From positions 1 through 20,567 of the forward strand of contig JARFQM010000396.1 in the NCBI GenBank assembly GCA_029287755.1: a stretch of 20,567 nucleotides of DNA, written 5' to 3'. Numbering within the stretch: the first letter of the stretch is position 1; every line of letters starts with the position of its first letter. Below are positions 1 through 6,784 of this stretch, one piece after another. The notes beneath the pieces are model-generated. The model saw nothing but the letters and a program-made list of their open reading frames with translations. It ran no database searches and was not told the DNA's origin. Both the position numbers and the translations under genes were made by a program. This stretch comes from Desulfofustis sp. (lineage in GTDB: Bacteria > Desulfobacterota > Desulfobulbia > Desulfobulbales > Desulfocapsaceae).

Positions 1-79
1 CCATGATCGAAAGGTGTCCAGCCAAAGACTGCCCCCCATTGCCTCCACCAACTATTGTCCATTTCGTCGTTTTAGCCAT
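1..79 (-). CDS. Opine/octopine dehydrogenase-like protein, N-terminus only (runs off left edge)
   Basis: Only the first 26 codons are in the window. The minus strand reads MAKTTKWTIVGGGNGGQSL followed by AGHLSIM. The GGGNGG glycine motif right after a short beta strand (WTIV) is the dinucleotide-binding start of a Rossmann fold. The GGGNGGQ form, with a small residue run and then GH, is typical of the NAD/NADP octopine/opine dehydrogenase family, whose members reductively condense an amino acid with a keto acid. The ATG is preceded by GGGAGACAT, a usable ribosome-binding site. The Rossmann start is solid. The opine dehydrogenase assignment rests on one motif, and other Rossmann dehydrogenases remain possible. 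Confidence 0.55.
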   Translation of the reverse strand, partial: MAKTTKWTIVGGGNGGQSLAGHLSIM

Positions 80-449
80 ATGTCTCCCTCGCGTGATTTT
101 TATTTGGAGGTATCAAAGCAATGACTGTGCCAAAGGAGTAACGCTTTATAAAAACACAAAATATCAGCACGATAGGTGCAGGTTATCTGCCGTGACCAGC
201 GGCATGCTATAGGGTCGCGTCTTAATATGATACACCCCGGAGGAATGGGAGGGGCTGAAGTGGAAGTTATTCTTTGAAAGGAAGAACGAGTGTATTATTT
301 TGAGTCATGATCAATTTTGAGACAGATCTTGTTCATCCGCGAGGGCGAACTGCACTGTTCGGAAGGTCTCTGGCATTTACATGGTCTAGATGGAGATCCA
401 GTCGAATCATAATGAATCAAGGGACATGCTCCACTTAATGGGGTTGAAG
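80..449. other. Gap without an intact gene; contains a broken ORF-like stretch
   Basis: This 370-base A+T-rich interval lies between the divergent-facing start of the left-edge dehydrogenase and the 3' end of the phosphatase gene. I see no tRNA, strong terminator or long repeat in it. A plus-strand stretch from about 227 to 412 looks weakly coding but is split between two frames; it is listed separately. The left ~150 bases presumably hold the promoter of the leftward dehydrogenase, but no convincing -35/-10 pair could be assigned. Confidence 0.5.
227..412 (+). pseudogene. Possible broken small gene, frame disrupted at two homopolymers
   Basis: Reading ATG at 227 gives MIHP and then shifts off frame at a run of four C (235-238). 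With one C fewer, the frame reads EEWEGLKWKLFFERKNECII and on to SHDQF, stopping at TGA 318-320 next to a run of four T (315-318). With one T more, it would continue as LRQILFIREGELHCSEGLWH and on to a TAA at 410-412, about 60 residues in all. No ribosome-binding site precedes the ATG and no family is recognised. It could be a decayed gene, a sequencing error at homopolymers, or chance: open stretches of ~30 codons are common. Confidence 0.2.
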
Positions 450-2084
450 TTACACGACCACCAGGGTGAGGTCGTCATCGCTTTTCAGCCCTTCTGAAAA
501 ATCGGTATGCTCCTGAAATACTTTTTCGAGGATCGTATGGGAATCGTGAGCCGCTGAATTACGGATAATTTCCCTCAAACGCTCTTTGCCAAACATTTCA
601 CCTGACGGATTGCAGCCTTCCCAGATGCCATCAGTTCCGATGATGATCACCTGGCCTGGTTTTAGCCCGTTCCTGCTCTGCAGCATGTACTCGTAATTTT
701 CTACAACACCCAGAGCAAGACCTGGCCCCATGAGTTCTTCAAAAAGATCCTTCTCCGGATCGTATATCAAGGCTGGATCGTGTCCAGCCCGAATCCATTC
801 AAGCTGCTCTGCGGGCCGGTCCAAAGACAGGTAAAACATGGTCATGAACCTCCCCGATTCGGAGAAGTCTTTGGTCAGATGTTGATTCAGGGCGGTAACA
901 ATCTCGATCGGGTTCCCGGTATGGGATGCTCGCATGCGTAAGAAGGCTCGCGCACTCGACATGAGGAGCGCGGCATCAACTCCATGACCAGTAATATCGC
1001 CGACCACAATGGACAACTTTTCCGTTTTCCTGCTCTCGTCCCAGAGAAAATCGAAGTAATCACCGCCTACCTCATCACATGGAACATTGCGGCTGGCTAT
1101 ATCAACCCCGGCCATACTCGGCGCCCGTTCCGGCAGCAAGCCTCGCTGTACCTCACCTGCAAGCTCTAAAGCTTTTTTCTGCTGAGTCATGTCGGTAACA
1201 AAAGCCATGTTGCCTATTATGTCGCCGCTGTCTGAGCGCAGGGTGTTGGCATGGACCAGGACAGGCACGACTCGCTTGTCTTGATACAAAACTTCGCATT
1301 CGAACTCGCGATAATCGAGCCCGGTACTCTGCTTCCGGCATTCAGCCAGATATTTTCGGTACTCCCCGGTTCCTTGAGCAAATGGATTTGAGCCGTAAAG
1401 ATCTTCTTTCTCCCTGCCAACCATCCTGGCAAAGGCATCGTTCAAATCAACTATGCAAAGGTTTTCATCCATGAGCAGAAATCCTTCGCCGGCTGTATCG
1501 ACGATTCTCCTATATTTCTCCTCGCTTCTGCGCAACTTTTCCTCAGCTTCTTTCTTCTCGTGCACGTCAACTATAATACCCTGGTGATAACCTTCACCGG
1601 TCACTTCATCCTCGACCACCGAAGTGCGATCTTCCACCCAGCGTAATTCGCCGTCCTTGGTGACGATACGATAGGTCTGGCTGTAGTTCTCAATGCCTTT
1701 ACTTACGTGTTCCTTTATCTCCTCCGTAATCAAATCGATATCTCCAGAATAGACAATCTGGCGGAACATCATGCGGTTTTCCAAGAAGTCTTCCGCTTGA
1801 TAGCCAAACCGGGATATGTTCGGCGACACGTAGACCATCTTCCTCTCTTTAACGTCCTCGGCGGCCTTTCTGCGGAACAGGATTGCCGGACTGTTGTCAA
1901 TGATCATTTCAGCCAGCTGCAGTGCCTGAGCGCCCCGCTCAATGCCATTTTTATTGGCATTTTTGCCTGTCAACTCATTGAGTTGCCTTTTTAGGTAAGC
2001 CACCCGTTTGTTGAGCAGGGCGATTTGACTATAGGCATCCTCTGCGTGAGCTGGATCAGCCAGTACATGGTCGTCAGATTTCAT
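450..2084 (-). CDS. PAS-PAS-SpoIIE/PP2C-type serine/threonine phosphatase (RsbU-like sensor phosphatase)
   Basis: A predicted soluble signalling protein of 544 residues. A short coiled-coil-like N-terminus (about 18-40) is followed by two PAS sensor domains (about 58-178 and 188-303), joined by a charged helix (EKKEAEEKLRRSEEKYRRI). A C-terminal SpoIIE/PP2C phosphatase domain (about 305-544) completes it. Metal-binding motifs are present: GGDYFDF (D342), VGDITGHGVDAALLM (D363), AGHDPALIYDP, GTDGIWE (D485) and DDDLTLVVV at the very end. Enzymes of this kind dephosphorylate STAS-domain anti-anti-sigma factors. No STAS protein, anti-sigma kinase or receiver domain is adjacent, so the substrate is unknown. 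No transmembrane segment is seen, so sensing is probably cytoplasmic. The ATG has no clear Shine-Dalgarno sequence, so the start is less certain than the family. Confidence 0.9.
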   Translation of the reverse strand: MKSDDHVLADPAHAEDAYSQIALLNKRVAYLKRQLNELTGKNANKNGIERGAQALQLAEMIIDNSPAILFRRKAAEDVKERKMVYVSPNISRFGYQAEDFLENRMMFRQIVYSGDIDLITEEIKEHVSKGIENYSQTYRIVTKDGELRWVEDRTSVVEDEVTGEGYHQGIIVDVHEKKEAEEKLRRSEEKYRRIVDTAGEGFLLMDENLCIVDLNDAFARMVGREKEDLYGSNPFAQGTGEYRKYLAECRKQSTGLDYREFECEVLYQDKRVVPVLVHANTLRSDSGDIIGNMAFVTDMTQQKKALELAGEVQRGLLPERAPSMAGVDIASRNVPCDEVGGDYFDFLWDESRKTEKLSIVVGDITGHGVDAALLMSSARAFLRMRASHTGNPIEIVTALNQHLTKDFSESGRFMTMFYLSLDRPAEQLEWIRAGHDPALIYDPEKDLFEELMGPGLALGVVENYEYMLQSRNGLKPGQVIIIGTDGIWEGCNPSGEMFGKERLREIIRNSAAHDSHTILEKVFQEHTDFSEGLKSDDDLTLVVV

Positions 2085-2187
2085 GATAGCAAAGTTTTTT
2101 GGAGGGACTATGACACCCTGCCCGAACCGTTTTATGAGCTAAAGTATCAGGGTGATCTCGAATACGCGAGGCGTGACTGCGCGTGAC

Positions 2188-2202
2188 TACTACATTGTAG
2201 TA
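2188..2202. promoter_or_regulatory. Palindrome TACTACA-T-TGTAGTA, candidate operator
   Basis: A perfect 7-bp inverted repeat around one central base lies 104-118 bases upstream of the phosphatase start. On the minus strand the repeat contains TACAAT, which resembles a -10 box. The TTGACA upstream of it is 25 bases away, too far for a standard promoter. It could be an operator for a dimeric regulator or a chance palindrome in A+T-rich DNA. Confidence 0.25.
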
Positions 2203-2256
2203 AAATTGGTATGGTTTATTTTGCTGTCAAGCTGCTCTTTTCCACATGGCTAAGAG

Positions 2257-2409
2257 TCATCCAATTGCTGTCTTTACAATAACTCTGCCTTGTCCTGTTT
2301 CCAGAACGGCTGGCACGGTTTCACTACGGAAACTGCAATAATCGTCTTGTTCAAGCCATTGAGCCATTTGCAAAACGATCTTTGCGCCCACACTCTGCGT
2401 TATGCTCAA
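2257..2409 (-). CDS. Possible small protein, 50 residues, unknown
   Basis: A minus-strand frame starts at TTG (2407-2409) and ends at TGA (2257-2259). The start is preceded by GAGGA with a 7-base spacer, a good ribosome-binding site for a weak start codon. The product begins MSITQSVGAKIVLQMAQWLE and ends VIVKTAIG. Codon choice and residue mix look protein-like, with no run of rare codons. An in-frame stop lies eight codons upstream of the TTG, so this is not an extension of gshA. No family is recognised. It may be a real small gene, a remnant of a larger one, or chance. Confidence 0.3.
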   Translation of the reverse strand: MSITQSVGAKIVLQMAQWLEQDDYCSFRSETVPAVLETGQGRVIVKTAIG

Positions 2410-2522
2410 AATTTTATCCTCGGAATATCAATCACATGCCTGTGGTAAAATTTCTCGTATGGATTGATTTTGAACGACAATCTTAGTTTTGCCAAAGGCT
2501 CCATTGATTTGAAAACACCGCC

Positions 2523-4094
2523 TTAAATCTCAAGAGCCAGAAATTCTTTTAAAAAATCATCAAAACTCTGCGTATCGCTGGCTTCGAGTTGCTGCTGCTC
2601 TTTTAATGAAGCACGGGCGCGCTGGGTCAGGTCCTGGTAGACCTGGGCAGCCGATGAGAGCTGCCCGAAGGTTTCCCTATGCTCCCGGCTTTTCTGCAAA
2701 ATCCACTGGGTGTAGTTGAGCCCGGTTGCACGTAACTCGCCCAGCACCTTGGCCGATGGCGTCTCTGAGGCATGGTGGAGCTTTTGCAGTTGAGCGTCTA
2801 GCGCTTTGCTGTAGGCATTGGTATCGTGTACTTCATTTAGAAGTTCTGCGGTCCCGAGCATCTGATCGAGCAAGGAATTGCCAACTTCAATCAACGGAAA
2901 TTCACCAGCAGGGGTAGCAAGCCGTAATCCCGGTTGTCGACCTCTGGTGATGACCTTTTGCGTATTGTTGCTAACCATCCTGCATTCAGCGGCGCAAATA
3001 TCCTGTTCATCCAGCAGCAGGCAGCTAATCAGGAAGGTATCGAGAAACAGTGCCTGCTGGGTATCAATACCCATCGGCAGGAAGGGATTGATATCGGTAT
3101 TGCGAATTTCTACATACTCCACACCCCGATTTTTAAGAGCAGTAAGTGGTCTCTCCCCCGGCCGGGTGACCCGCTTCGGGCGAACATCACTGTAGTGTTC
3201 ATTTTCAATCTGTAAAATGGTGTCGTTCAACTGGCGATAGGCTCCCCCAACCTTCACACCTATCTTCCTGTAGGGGGGATAGGTCGTCTGAATCGCCTGT
3301 TTAAGCGAATCAAGATAGGTGCTCAGATGATTGAAGCAGATGTTAAGAGAAGATTGAACTTTGGTCGAATAGCCAAGATCACTCATGCGCAAGGAGGTCG
3401 CATGGGGCAAAAAGAGCGTCTGGTCATGGAGCTTCCGCAGTTCATGCGGTTTGTCCGTCAAGAACGTCTCGCACAGTGCGGGAGAGGCGCCAAAGAGATA
3501 GAGCAGAAGCCACGAATGACGACGAAAGTTGCGGATCATCTTAAAATACGATGCCGACCTGAAGCGCCGCAGATCATCAGTGTTTTCCAGACTCGTCTGC
3601 AATGCCCGCCAAAAATCCTCGGACAGGGAAAAATTATAATGAATACCGGCAATGGACTGCATCATTTTCCCGTATCGATATTCAAGGCCGAGACGATACA
3701 CATATTTCATCTGACCGATATTTGAAGAACCATATCGGGCTATGGGAATGAGTGCAGGGTTAGGGATACGGCAGGGCATACTGCCGGCCCAGAGCAATTC
3801 GTCCCCGAGATGACAATAGGTGAAGCTATGGAGATCCTTCAGAAAGTCAATCGCAGTTTCAGGATCTGCGTAAACCGGGGTAATCAGTTCAACAAGAGAT
3901 TCCGAAAAGTCGGTGGTGATAGTGCTGCTGGTCAAGGCAGATCCGAGGCCCTCGGGGTGAGGTCTTTGAGATAACTGGCCGGAGCGATCCACCCGCAGTC
4001 CTTCTTTTTCAATACCGTGCATGGCTCCCTTGAGAAATAGATGGGCGCCACTGCTTGCCAGTTGATCCAATTGTTTTTGCAGTACAGGTTTCAA
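2523..4094 (-). CDS. gshA: Glutamate-cysteine ligase (gamma-glutamylcysteine synthetase), proteobacterial GshA type
   Basis: This enzyme carries out the ATP-dependent joining of L-glutamate and L-cysteine, the first and committed step of glutathione synthesis, in the cytoplasm. At 523 residues it matches the ~518 of E. coli GshA. The N-terminal block GIEKEGLRVD, followed by HPEGLGSALT and ITTDFSESLVELITPV, aligns closely with E. coli. Further blocks include IAGIHYNFSLS, the region near RMSDLGYSTK, and GVEYVEIRNTDINPF. The only start that keeps the conserved N-terminal helix is TTG at 4092-4094, with no visible Shine-Dalgarno sequence and no ATG or GTG upstream before a stop. Translation may therefore be weak, or the start misjudged. 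The gene is divergent from two glutathione-linked genes. Glutathione synthetase (gshB) is not in the window. Confidence 0.95.
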   Translation of the reverse strand: MKPVLQKQLDQLASSGAHLFLKGAMHGIEKEGLRVDRSGQLSQRPHPEGLGSALTSSTITTDFSESLVELITPVYADPETAIDFLKDLHSFTYCHLGDELLWAGSMPCRIPNPALIPIARYGSSNIGQMKYVYRLGLEYRYGKMMQSIAGIHYNFSLSEDFWRALQTSLENTDDLRRFRSASYFKMIRNFRRHSWLLLYLFGASPALCETFLTDKPHELRKLHDQTLFLPHATSLRMSDLGYSTKVQSSLNICFNHLSTYLDSLKQAIQTTYPPYRKIGVKVGGAYRQLNDTILQIENEHYSDVRPKRVTRPGERPLTALKNRGVEYVEIRNTDINPFLPMGIDTQQALFLDTFLISCLLLDEQDICAAECRMVSNNTQKVITRGRQPGLRLATPAGEFPLIEVGNSLLDQMLGTAELLNEVHDTNAYSKALDAQLQKLHHASETPSAKVLGELRATGLNYTQWILQKSREHRETFGQLSSAAQVYQDLTQRARASLKEQQQLEASDTQSFDDFLKEFLALEI

Positions 4095-4253
4095 TATATG
4101 ATTCTTATAGTATTGAGAGTATTAATGAGAATTACACTACTTACTGAATAGCACCTTAAATAGCATGTAAATTTTACCAAGGGCAACCAAGAATATTTAA
4201 TGGTGTTATAGTTCACAACAAACCAACTAATTCAGATGAGGAGGTGCGCACAT

Positions 4254-4667
4254 ATGGAATACCCAATTAAAGGTTCATGTCAATGCGGGCAAGTGACTTA
4301 TACACTGCATGAGGCACCTAAAATGGTGCAGGCATGTCATTGCACAGAATGCCAAAAACTGGCAACCGGGCCCTTCAGTGTTACCGCCGTCGTGGCCTCA
4401 GACGCCATTGAATTTGAGGGTGAATTCAAGGAGTGGAGCAGAATAGCCGAGAGTGGAAACAAGAATATCGCCAGGTTTTGCCCCGATTGCGGCAACCGCG
4501 TGTACCACTACAATCCCGACGACCTGGCGACCATAAAGTTGAAATTGAAACCGGTTAACATGTCTGATGACACAATATTTGAGCCCCAACGACATATCTG
4601 GGTGCGGGAGAAACTGAGTTGGTGTCAAATACCAGAGGGCCTAGAGGTGTTTGACACCCAGCCATAG
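4254..4667 (+). CDS. GFA (glutathione-dependent formaldehyde-activating / CENP-V) family zinc protein
   Basis: A 137-residue zinc-binding protein. Cysteine pattern: C9-x-C11 (SCQCG), C28-x-C30-x2-C33 (CHCTEC) and C76-x2-C79 (CPDCGNRVY), the canonical layout of the GFA family. The family is named for Gfa, which binds glutathione and was proposed to promote S-hydroxymethylglutathione formation; most members have no proven reaction. The start at 4254 is chosen because AGGAGGTG (4239-4246) sits seven bases ahead of it. An in-frame ATG at 4236 would overlap that ribosome-binding site and is unlikely to be used. It lies 54 bases upstream of the glutathione transferase on the same strand and divergent from gshA, which supports a thiol-linked role. 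Substrate unknown. Confidence 0.88.
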   Translation: MEYPIKGSCQCGQVTYTLHEAPKMVQACHCTECQKLATGPFSVTAVVASDAIEFEGEFKEWSRIAESGNKNIARFCPDCGNRVYHYNPDDLATIKLKLKPVNMSDDTIFEPQRHIWVREKLSWCQIPEGLEVFDTQP

Positions 4668-4721
4668 CCGGGTGAAGTCGAAGTCTCACAGTTTTATCAA
4701 GAAAAACAAATTGAGGATAAG

Positions 4722-5360
4722 ATGATAAGATTATACACCTGGGGGACGCCGAACGGTCGTAAGATTTCCATAATGCTTGAGGAAGTTTCTCTGCCCTATG
4801 AAGTGGTGCCAATAGATATCAGCAAGGGGGAACAGTTTGAGCCGGACTTTTTAGCCGTCAATCCCAACAACAAGATCCCCGCAATTGTCGATGACGAAAC
4901 CGGTCAATCCATTTTCGAATCTGGTGCAATCCTGCTGTATCTCGCCGAAAAGTCGGGCAAGCTATTGCCGGACAATGCCAATGACAAGTGGCGGGTCATG
5001 CAGTGGTTAATGTGGCAGATGGCAGGCCAGGGGCCAATGCTTGGCCAGGCGCACCATTTCCTCCATTTCAATCCAGGTAAATCTGACTATGCCGAGGAAC
5101 GCTACCTCCAGGAGGCGAAGCGGCTTTATGGGGTTCTGGACAAGCAACTGGCGGGGAACAGGTATGTGGCAACCGACGAATTAACCATTGCCGACATCGC
5201 CATCTGGCCCTGGGTAAGCCGCTACCAGTTTCAGAAGATAGATCTGCATTCTCACCCGAACGTTCTCGAATGGTATTTGCGCCTTGCCCGGCGACCAGCT
5301 TTTCAAGCAGGCTACAAGGTGCCGGATTCGAAACAGGAAATTCTGATGCCCGAAGCCTGA
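4722..5360 (+). CDS. Glutathione transferase, YfcG/Nu-class-like (disulfide-bond oxidoreductase)
   Basis: A 212-residue cytosolic glutathione S-transferase. The thioredoxin-like N-terminal domain (1-80) carries WGTPNGRKI, with T9 and N11 matching the thiol-contacting residues of E. coli YfcG. NPNNKIPAIVD (47-57) contains the cis-proline, and FESGAILLYLAE (65-76) is the glutathione-binding Glu-Ser. The helical C-terminal domain contains TIADIAIWPW, the usual GST folding motif. YfcG proteins have low transferase activity and reduce disulfides using glutathione, so that role is the best inference. GAGGA precedes the ATG at a good distance. It probably shares a transcript with the GFA gene. Confidence 0.92.
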   Translation: MIRLYTWGTPNGRKISIMLEEVSLPYEVVPIDISKGEQFEPDFLAVNPNNKIPAIVDDETGQSIFESGAILLYLAEKSGKLLPDNANDKWRVMQWLMWQMAGQGPMLGQAHHFLHFNPGKSDYAEERYLQEAKRLYGVLDKQLAGNRYVATDELTIADIAIWPWVSRYQFQKIDLHSHPNVLEWYLRLARRPAFQAGYKVPDSKQEILMPEA

Positions 5361-5397
5361 CGTTTTTTTCTGGGTGGTCCTTAAATCGAGCGCAGAC

Positions 5398-5430
5398 CGG
5401 ACTGGCGGCGCGGGCGCTTCCGCCAGTCTG
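5398..5430. terminator. Hairpin between convergent GST and leuB genes, weak terminator candidate
   Basis: An inverted repeat of 11 base pairs (5398-5408 with 5420-5430, one G-T pair), with core ACTGGCGG/CCGCCAGT and an 11-base loop, lies between two genes that converge. Neither side is followed by a T-tract, so intrinsic termination is doubtful. The position is what suggests a bidirectional terminator. Confidence 0.4.
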
Positions 5431-5449
5431 AATTGATGAGAACTGACCG

Positions 5450-6541
5450 CTATCCTTTGAGGATATGTTCGACAACCAGATCTCCCACCTCGCTGGTGGA
5501 ATAGCCCATCCGGCCCGCGGCCATACTCTCGAGCTTATTTCCGGTTACCCATTTAACCCCGTCTTCAATCACCGCGGCAGCCTCCGTTTCGCCCAGGGTC
5601 TCCAGCATCATCGCACCGGCGCAGATGGAGGCCAGCGGGTTGATGATATTCTTACCGGTATATTTGGGCGCCGACCCGCCAATGGGTTCGAACATGCTGA
5701 CCCCTTCAGGGTTGATGTTACCGCCGGCGGCAATACCCATGCCGCCCTGGGTTTCAGCACCCAGATCGGTGATGATATCGCCGAACATGTTGGAGGTGAC
5801 CAGCACATCAAACCATTCGGGGCTCTTGACCATCCACATGCAGGTCGCATCAACGTGGTAATATTCCCGCTTCACATCCGGGTAGTCCCGTTCGCCGATC
5901 TCATGAAAGGCGCGCTCCCACAAATCAAATACATAGGTCAGGACATTGGTTTTGCCCACCAGGCCGAGGGTGTTGGCGTCCCCTTTCCCTCGTGCCTTTT
6001 TCCCGAATTTACGTGTGTATTCAAAAGCATAGCGCAGGCAGCGCTCAACCTGGAAACGATTGTACACCATGCTCTGGACCGCTACCTCATGGGGGGTACC
6101 CTTCATCGATATGCCGCCGGTCCCGGTATAGATACCGCCGGAATTCTCTCTGATCACCACATAATCGATATCATCCGGGGTCTTATCCTTCAGCGGTGTA
6201 TCAACCCCGGGATAGAGCCGCACCGGCCGCAGGTTGATATATTGATCCAGGGCAAAACGCAGACTCAGCAGTATCCCCTTCTCTAAAATCCCGGGTTTGA
6301 CATCGGGATGGCCGATGGCGCCCAGAAAGATTGCATCGAAAGCCTGCAGATCCTCAACCGCAGTTTCCGGCAACACTTCACCAGTCCGCAGATAACGATC
6401 CCCACCGTAATCAAAATCCGTCATCTCCAGGGCAAAGCCAAAACGGCTGGCAGCCGCCGATAGCGCCTTGCGGCCTTCGTTAACCACTTCAAGTCCAGTA
6501 CCATCGCCGGGAATGACAGCGATGCGGTAAGTTGTTGTCAT
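5450..6541 (-). CDS. leuB: 3-isopropylmalate dehydrogenase-family (beta-decarboxylating) enzyme, LeuB-like
   Basis: A 363-residue NAD(P)-dependent oxidative decarboxylase of the isocitrate/isopropylmalate dehydrogenase family. IPGDGTG (10-16), RENSGGIYTG (131-140), VGKTNVL (195-201, catalytic lysine), NMFGDIITDLGAE (251-263) and FEPIGGSAPKYTGKNIINP (284-302) are all present. Most likely it converts 3-isopropylmalate to 2-oxoisocaproate in leucine synthesis. The motifs differ from E. coli LeuB (RELTGGIYFG, NLFGDILSDE), and tartrate/malate dehydrogenases share this fold, so substrate is inferred. No leuA, leuC or leuD is adjacent. The start is the ATG at 6541, preceded by GGAG; a TTG four codons earlier would overlap that ribosome-binding site. 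A TTGACA lies about 95 bases upstream. Confidence 0.82.
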   Translation of the reverse strand: MTTTYRIAVIPGDGTGLEVVNEGRKALSAAASRFGFALEMTDFDYGGDRYLRTGEVLPETAVEDLQAFDAIFLGAIGHPDVKPGILEKGILLSLRFALDQYINLRPVRLYPGVDTPLKDKTPDDIDYVVIRENSGGIYTGTGGISMKGTPHEVAVQSMVYNRFQVERCLRYAFEYTRKFGKKARGKGDANTLGLVGKTNVLTYVFDLWERAFHEIGERDYPDVKREYYHVDATCMWMVKSPEWFDVLVTSNMFGDIITDLGAETQGGMGIAAGGNINPEGVSMFEPIGGSAPKYTGKNIINPLASICAGAMMLETLGETEAAAVIEDGVKWVTGNKLESMAAGRMGYSTSEVGDLVVEHILKG

Positions 6542-6615
6542 GTCAATCTCCAATTCTATAATTTCTCTGTAACTTTAAGAGCATGAGCGGGGCTCTAATT
6601 TCGTTCCTGCCACTT

Positions 6616-6642
6616 TAGATATAATCTGCAGGCTATTGTCAA
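6616..6642 (-). promoter_or_regulatory. Possible sigma70-type promoter for leuB
   Basis: The minus strand has a perfect TTGACA (-35, positions 6637-6642). A poor -10 candidate TATCTA (6616-6621) follows at 15-base spacing, within an A+T-rich stretch. It lies 75-100 bases upstream of the leuB start, in the right orientation. The weak -10 and short spacer keep this tentative. Confidence 0.3.
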
Positions 6643-6764
6643 GAACAAAGATGGTCCCATCCAGCACGGCCGCCAGCCTTGATCAGGAAGGTTTTTTTAT
6701 CATTCCGGCGGCCTGCGGTAAAATCTATCCCGTAGCTTGATGACAATGAACAATTAAGGGAAAG

Positions 6765-6778
6765 ATCCGTTTTCGGAT
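6765..6778 (-). terminator. Small hairpin just downstream of the radical SAM gene
   Basis: ATCCG and CGGAT flank a four-base loop, starting seven bases after the stop codon of the radical SAM gene. On the minus strand it is followed by CTTTCCC rather than a T-tract. It is short and weak, and would be at best an inefficient terminator. Confidence 0.25.
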
Positions 6779-6784
6779 GGAAAA

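Larger units (their letters stand above)
2085..2522. other. 438-base gap between phosphatase gene and gshA
   Basis: The gap lies upstream of the phosphatase gene and downstream of gshA, and is A+T-rich. It holds a possible 50-codon minus-strand ORF (2257-2409) and a perfect 7-bp inverted repeat (2188-2202), listed separately. The octamer GCGTGACT occurs twice in tandem (2171-2178 and 2181-2188). A TTGACA hexamer on the minus strand (2225-2230) could be a -35 box, but no -10 lies at a normal distance. I see no clear factor-independent terminator for gshA. Confidence 0.5.

Noticed and set aside
4095..4140. Fur-box-like sequence (TGAGAGTATTAATGAGAATTA) ahead of gshA
   Set aside because: By hand it matches only about 9 of 14 positions of the 7-1-7 Fur consensus, which is expected by chance in A+T-rich DNA.
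5465..6286. 273-codon open frame opposite leuB
   Set aside because: Antisense shadow of a conserved dehydrogenase, with no ribosome-binding site or domain.
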